7,624 bases of DNA, from positions 1 to 7,624 of the forward strand of contig JANPDA010000435.1 of assembly GCA_031431235.1 (NCBI GenBank), in the 5' to 3' direction. The DNA is from JANNSW01 sp031431235 (lineage in GTDB: Bacteria > Pseudomonadota > Alphaproteobacteria > Rhizobiales > Hyphomicrobiaceae). Position 1 is the first letter of the stretch, and each line of letters starts with the position of its first letter. The position numbers and the translations under genes were made by a program. The notes under the pieces are model-generated. The model was not told where the DNA came from, did not search any database, and saw only the letters and a program-made list of their open reading frames with translations. Below are positions 5,988-7,624 of the stretch, in pieces.

Positions 5988-6575
5988 GTGCTGCGTTCCG
6001 CCCGCTTCGTCATGCTCGTTCTCAGTGGCCTCGCGCTCGTGTTGCTAACCGGCTGCTCGGGAGCGCCACGACCGAGCAGCTCGGGCCTTTCCCGTGAGCC
6101 CGATCCCGCGCTCGAGCGGGTCTATCGGGTCGGCATCGGTGACCGGTTGAAAATCGTCGTGTTCGGCGAGCCCGACCTTTCCGGCGAGTTCGAGGTGGGC
6201 GCGGGCGGCGCGATCTCGATGCCTTTGCTCGGCGATCTGCCAGCGAAAGGCCAGACGGTGCAGCAGCTCAGCTCCAGCCTCACGCAAAGGCTCGACGACG
6301 GCTATTTGAAGGACCCCAAGGTCTCCATTCAGGTCCTCAACTACCGCTCGTTCTTCGTGCACGGCGAGGTCAAGGGCGGCGGTGAGCTCACCTTCAAGAA
6401 CGGGCTGACCATCGGCGACGCCATCGCCATGGCCGGCGGCTACAGCTATCGGGCCGACCAGACCTTCGTCTACCTGCGGCGCGAAGGCGGGGCCGAGGCC
6501 GAGGCAATCGCGCTCGACGCGCCGATCCCGGTGCTGCCCGGCGACAATATCCAGGTGCCGGAGCGCTTCTTCTGA
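5988..6575 (+). CDS. Short polysaccharide-export (OPX) lipoprotein, Wza/GumB/VpsN type
   Basis: A 195-aa protein from GTG 5988. This start gives a full lipoprotein signal (MLRSARF, hydrophobic stretch, then LLTGC with lipidated Cys23), and AAAGGG at 5972-5977 is 10 nt upstream. The frame is open to a TTG at 5907, but that adds 27 residues unlike a signal peptide; a later ATG at 6012 loses the basic residues. Residues about 44-118 are the polysaccharide export domain (YRVGIGDRLKIVVFGEPDLS, then DGYLKDPKVSIQVLNY). About 123-190 is one SLBB-like beta-grasp domain (VHGEVKGGGELTF, GLTIGDAIAMAGGY). The chain stops at VPERFF, so it lacks the C-terminal helix by which Wza spans the outer membrane. 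It would form the periplasmic part of an exopolysaccharide secretion channel. The stop overlaps the next gene's ATG (TGATG), showing translational coupling to the barrel gene. Confidence 0.9.
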   Translation: MLRSARFVMLVLSGLALVLLTGCSGAPRPSSSGLSREPDPALERVYRVGIGDRLKIVVFGEPDLSGEFEVGAGGAISMPLLGDLPAKGQTVQQLSSSLTQRLDDGYLKDPKVSIQVLNYRSFFVHGEVKGGGELTFKNGLTIGDAIAMAGGYSYRADQTFVYLRREGGAEAEAIALDAPIPVLPGDNIQVPERFF

Positions 6576-7624
6576 TGTCGAGGCGCCAGACCCTGAAGGC
6601 ACGCGCCCGAAGCCGCGTGGCGCCGACGCTCGGGCTCGCATGCGCGATAGCGCTGCAGCTTGCCGGCGGTGTGGCCATCGCCAGCGACGAGTTCGGCATG
6701 TCGGCGAACCGGACCTACCGGACCCAGGCCAATTCCCCCTCTGTCCCCAACTACGCCGAGGATGGGCTGCGGGCCGGGAACTATCTGATCTATCCCTGGG
6801 CCGACCTGCAGTCGACCGTCGACGACAATGTCAAGGACGAGAACGGCGAGCGCGGCAGCGACTGGCGCACGCAGCTCGGCGCCGGCGTGACCTTCCGCTC
6901 GGATCTGCCGCGTCATATGCTCGACGTGATATTCTCTGGCCGCATCGTCAGCTACGCCGAGCATTCCGACCAGGACTACGAGGACGGCCTCGCGCACGCG
7001 AGCTTCCGCATCGACATCGATCACGGCAATGCGTTGGGCGGCGAGCTCGAGACGGCACTGCGACATGAGGAGAAGCTCACCGCCGAGGGTCTGACCGATG
7101 CGGCCGAAGCGGTGCCGGTTTGGGCGAGCCATCTGCGCCTCGCCTATGTCCATGATATCGGCAAGCTCGCCGCGACCTTCGGCGTCGATGCCGCCCGTGC
7201 CGACTATGACGACGTCCACGACTATGCGGGCGCAACCATCGACCAGGACTACCGTGATGTCGAGCGGCTCGGCGCCTTCGCCCGCTTCGACTACCGCTTC
7301 TCACCCGCGGCCACTACCTACCTCGGGCTCAGAACCGAGCGTGAGGACCACCTCGCCCCCGATGAGAGCGATCGCGATGCGCTGATCCACAAGGCGCGGG
7401 CCGGGGTCCAGCTCGAGTTGACGCCGTTGGTCATGCTGACCCTGTCGGCGGGTTATGCATACAAGGTTTACGATGAGAGCATACGCTCGGACTTCGGCGC
7501 CTATCTCTGGAGTGCCGAGCTCCAGTGGGTGCCGACCGAGATGACGACGGTCAAGGTCTCGGCTTCCCAGGAGCTTGCCGAATCCTCGCTCGCCGCGGCG
7601 GAGGGAAGGCTCGACACCGTCATC
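6575..7624 (+). CDS. Outer-membrane beta-barrel protein (BBP2-like), C-terminus beyond the window
   Basis: From ATG 6575 the frame is open for exactly 350 codons to the window end. The ATG overlaps the previous stop by one base; GGAG at 6560-6563 is 11 nt upstream. Residues 1-37 are a signal peptide: a very basic start (MSRRQTLKARARSR), a hydrophobic core, then VAIAS-DEF. From about 65 on, the chain alternates aromatic and polar residues as in beta-hairpins: RAGNYLIYPWADLQSTVDDN, HMLDVIFSGRIVSYAEHSDQ, a DYRFSPAATTYLGLRTERED strand pair, and LTPLVMLTLSAGYAYKVYD. The 'G.YLIYP...v...yddNv' opening, the 'r.dYrfsp...yl' and the 'l.agy.y..Y' strands are typical of the putative beta-barrel porin 2 family (PF10082), often encoded beside short export lipoproteins. 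It probably forms the outer-membrane pore for the polysaccharide. The family call comes from recalled pattern. Confidence 0.85.
   Translation, partial: MSRRQTLKARARSRVAPTLGLACAIALQLAGGVAIASDEFGMSANRTYRTQANSPSVPNYAEDGLRAGNYLIYPWADLQSTVDDNVKDENGERGSDWRTQLGAGVTFRSDLPRHMLDVIFSGRIVSYAEHSDQDYEDGLAHASFRIDIDHGNALGGELETALRHEEKLTAEGLTDAAEAVPVWASHLRLAYVHDIGKLAATFGVDAARADYDDVHDYAGATIDQDYRDVERLGAFARFDYRFSPAATTYLGLRTEREDHLAPDESDRDALIHKARAGVQLELTPLVMLTLSAGYAYKVYDESIRSDFGAYLWSAELQWVPTEMTTVKVSASQELAESSLAAAEGRLDTVI

Overview
The window is GC-rich chromosomal DNA with mixed ATG and GTG starts and clear Shine-Dalgarno sites. Its content (an IS630-type transposase, CocE-type hydrolase, short polysaccharide-export lipoprotein and a BBP2-like outer-membrane barrel) suggests a Gram-negative bacterium, most likely an alphaproteobacterium. 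That placement is inferred from gene style; there is no rRNA or marker gene here. I see no tRNA, rRNA, CRISPR array or phage gene.

Left edge (1 to about 219): the 5' end of an IS630-family transposase on the minus strand, running off the window. Its probable outer end is a TA about 20 bp past the stop of the next gene.

Left and centre (240-4983): three minus-strand genes in a probable operon, transcribed right to left. First is a secreted alpha/beta-hydrolase of 731 aa with a large C-terminal region I do not recognise. Next, after 59 nt, is a secreted 128-aa protein with six cysteines. Last is a cytosolic CocE/NonD (peptidase S15-like) hydrolase. A plausible sigma-70 promoter lies upstream of the first gene.

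Centre right (5198-5566): a divergent small membrane-anchored protein of 122 aa, unrecognised. Its stop codon coincides with the left end of a 126-130 bp MITE-like element (5564-5693) that has 24-bp near-perfect terminal inverted repeats and TA (or CTAG) flanks. About 290 bp of non-coding leader follows.

Right (5988-7624): a polysaccharide-export module. A short OPX lipoprotein (Wza/GumB/VpsN type, without the C-terminal outer-membrane helix) overlaps by one base (TGATG) the start of an outer-membrane beta-barrel protein that runs off the window. The two together look like a split outer-membrane exit for an exopolysaccharide. The barrel gene has no stop codon in the window and was read directly from the sequence.
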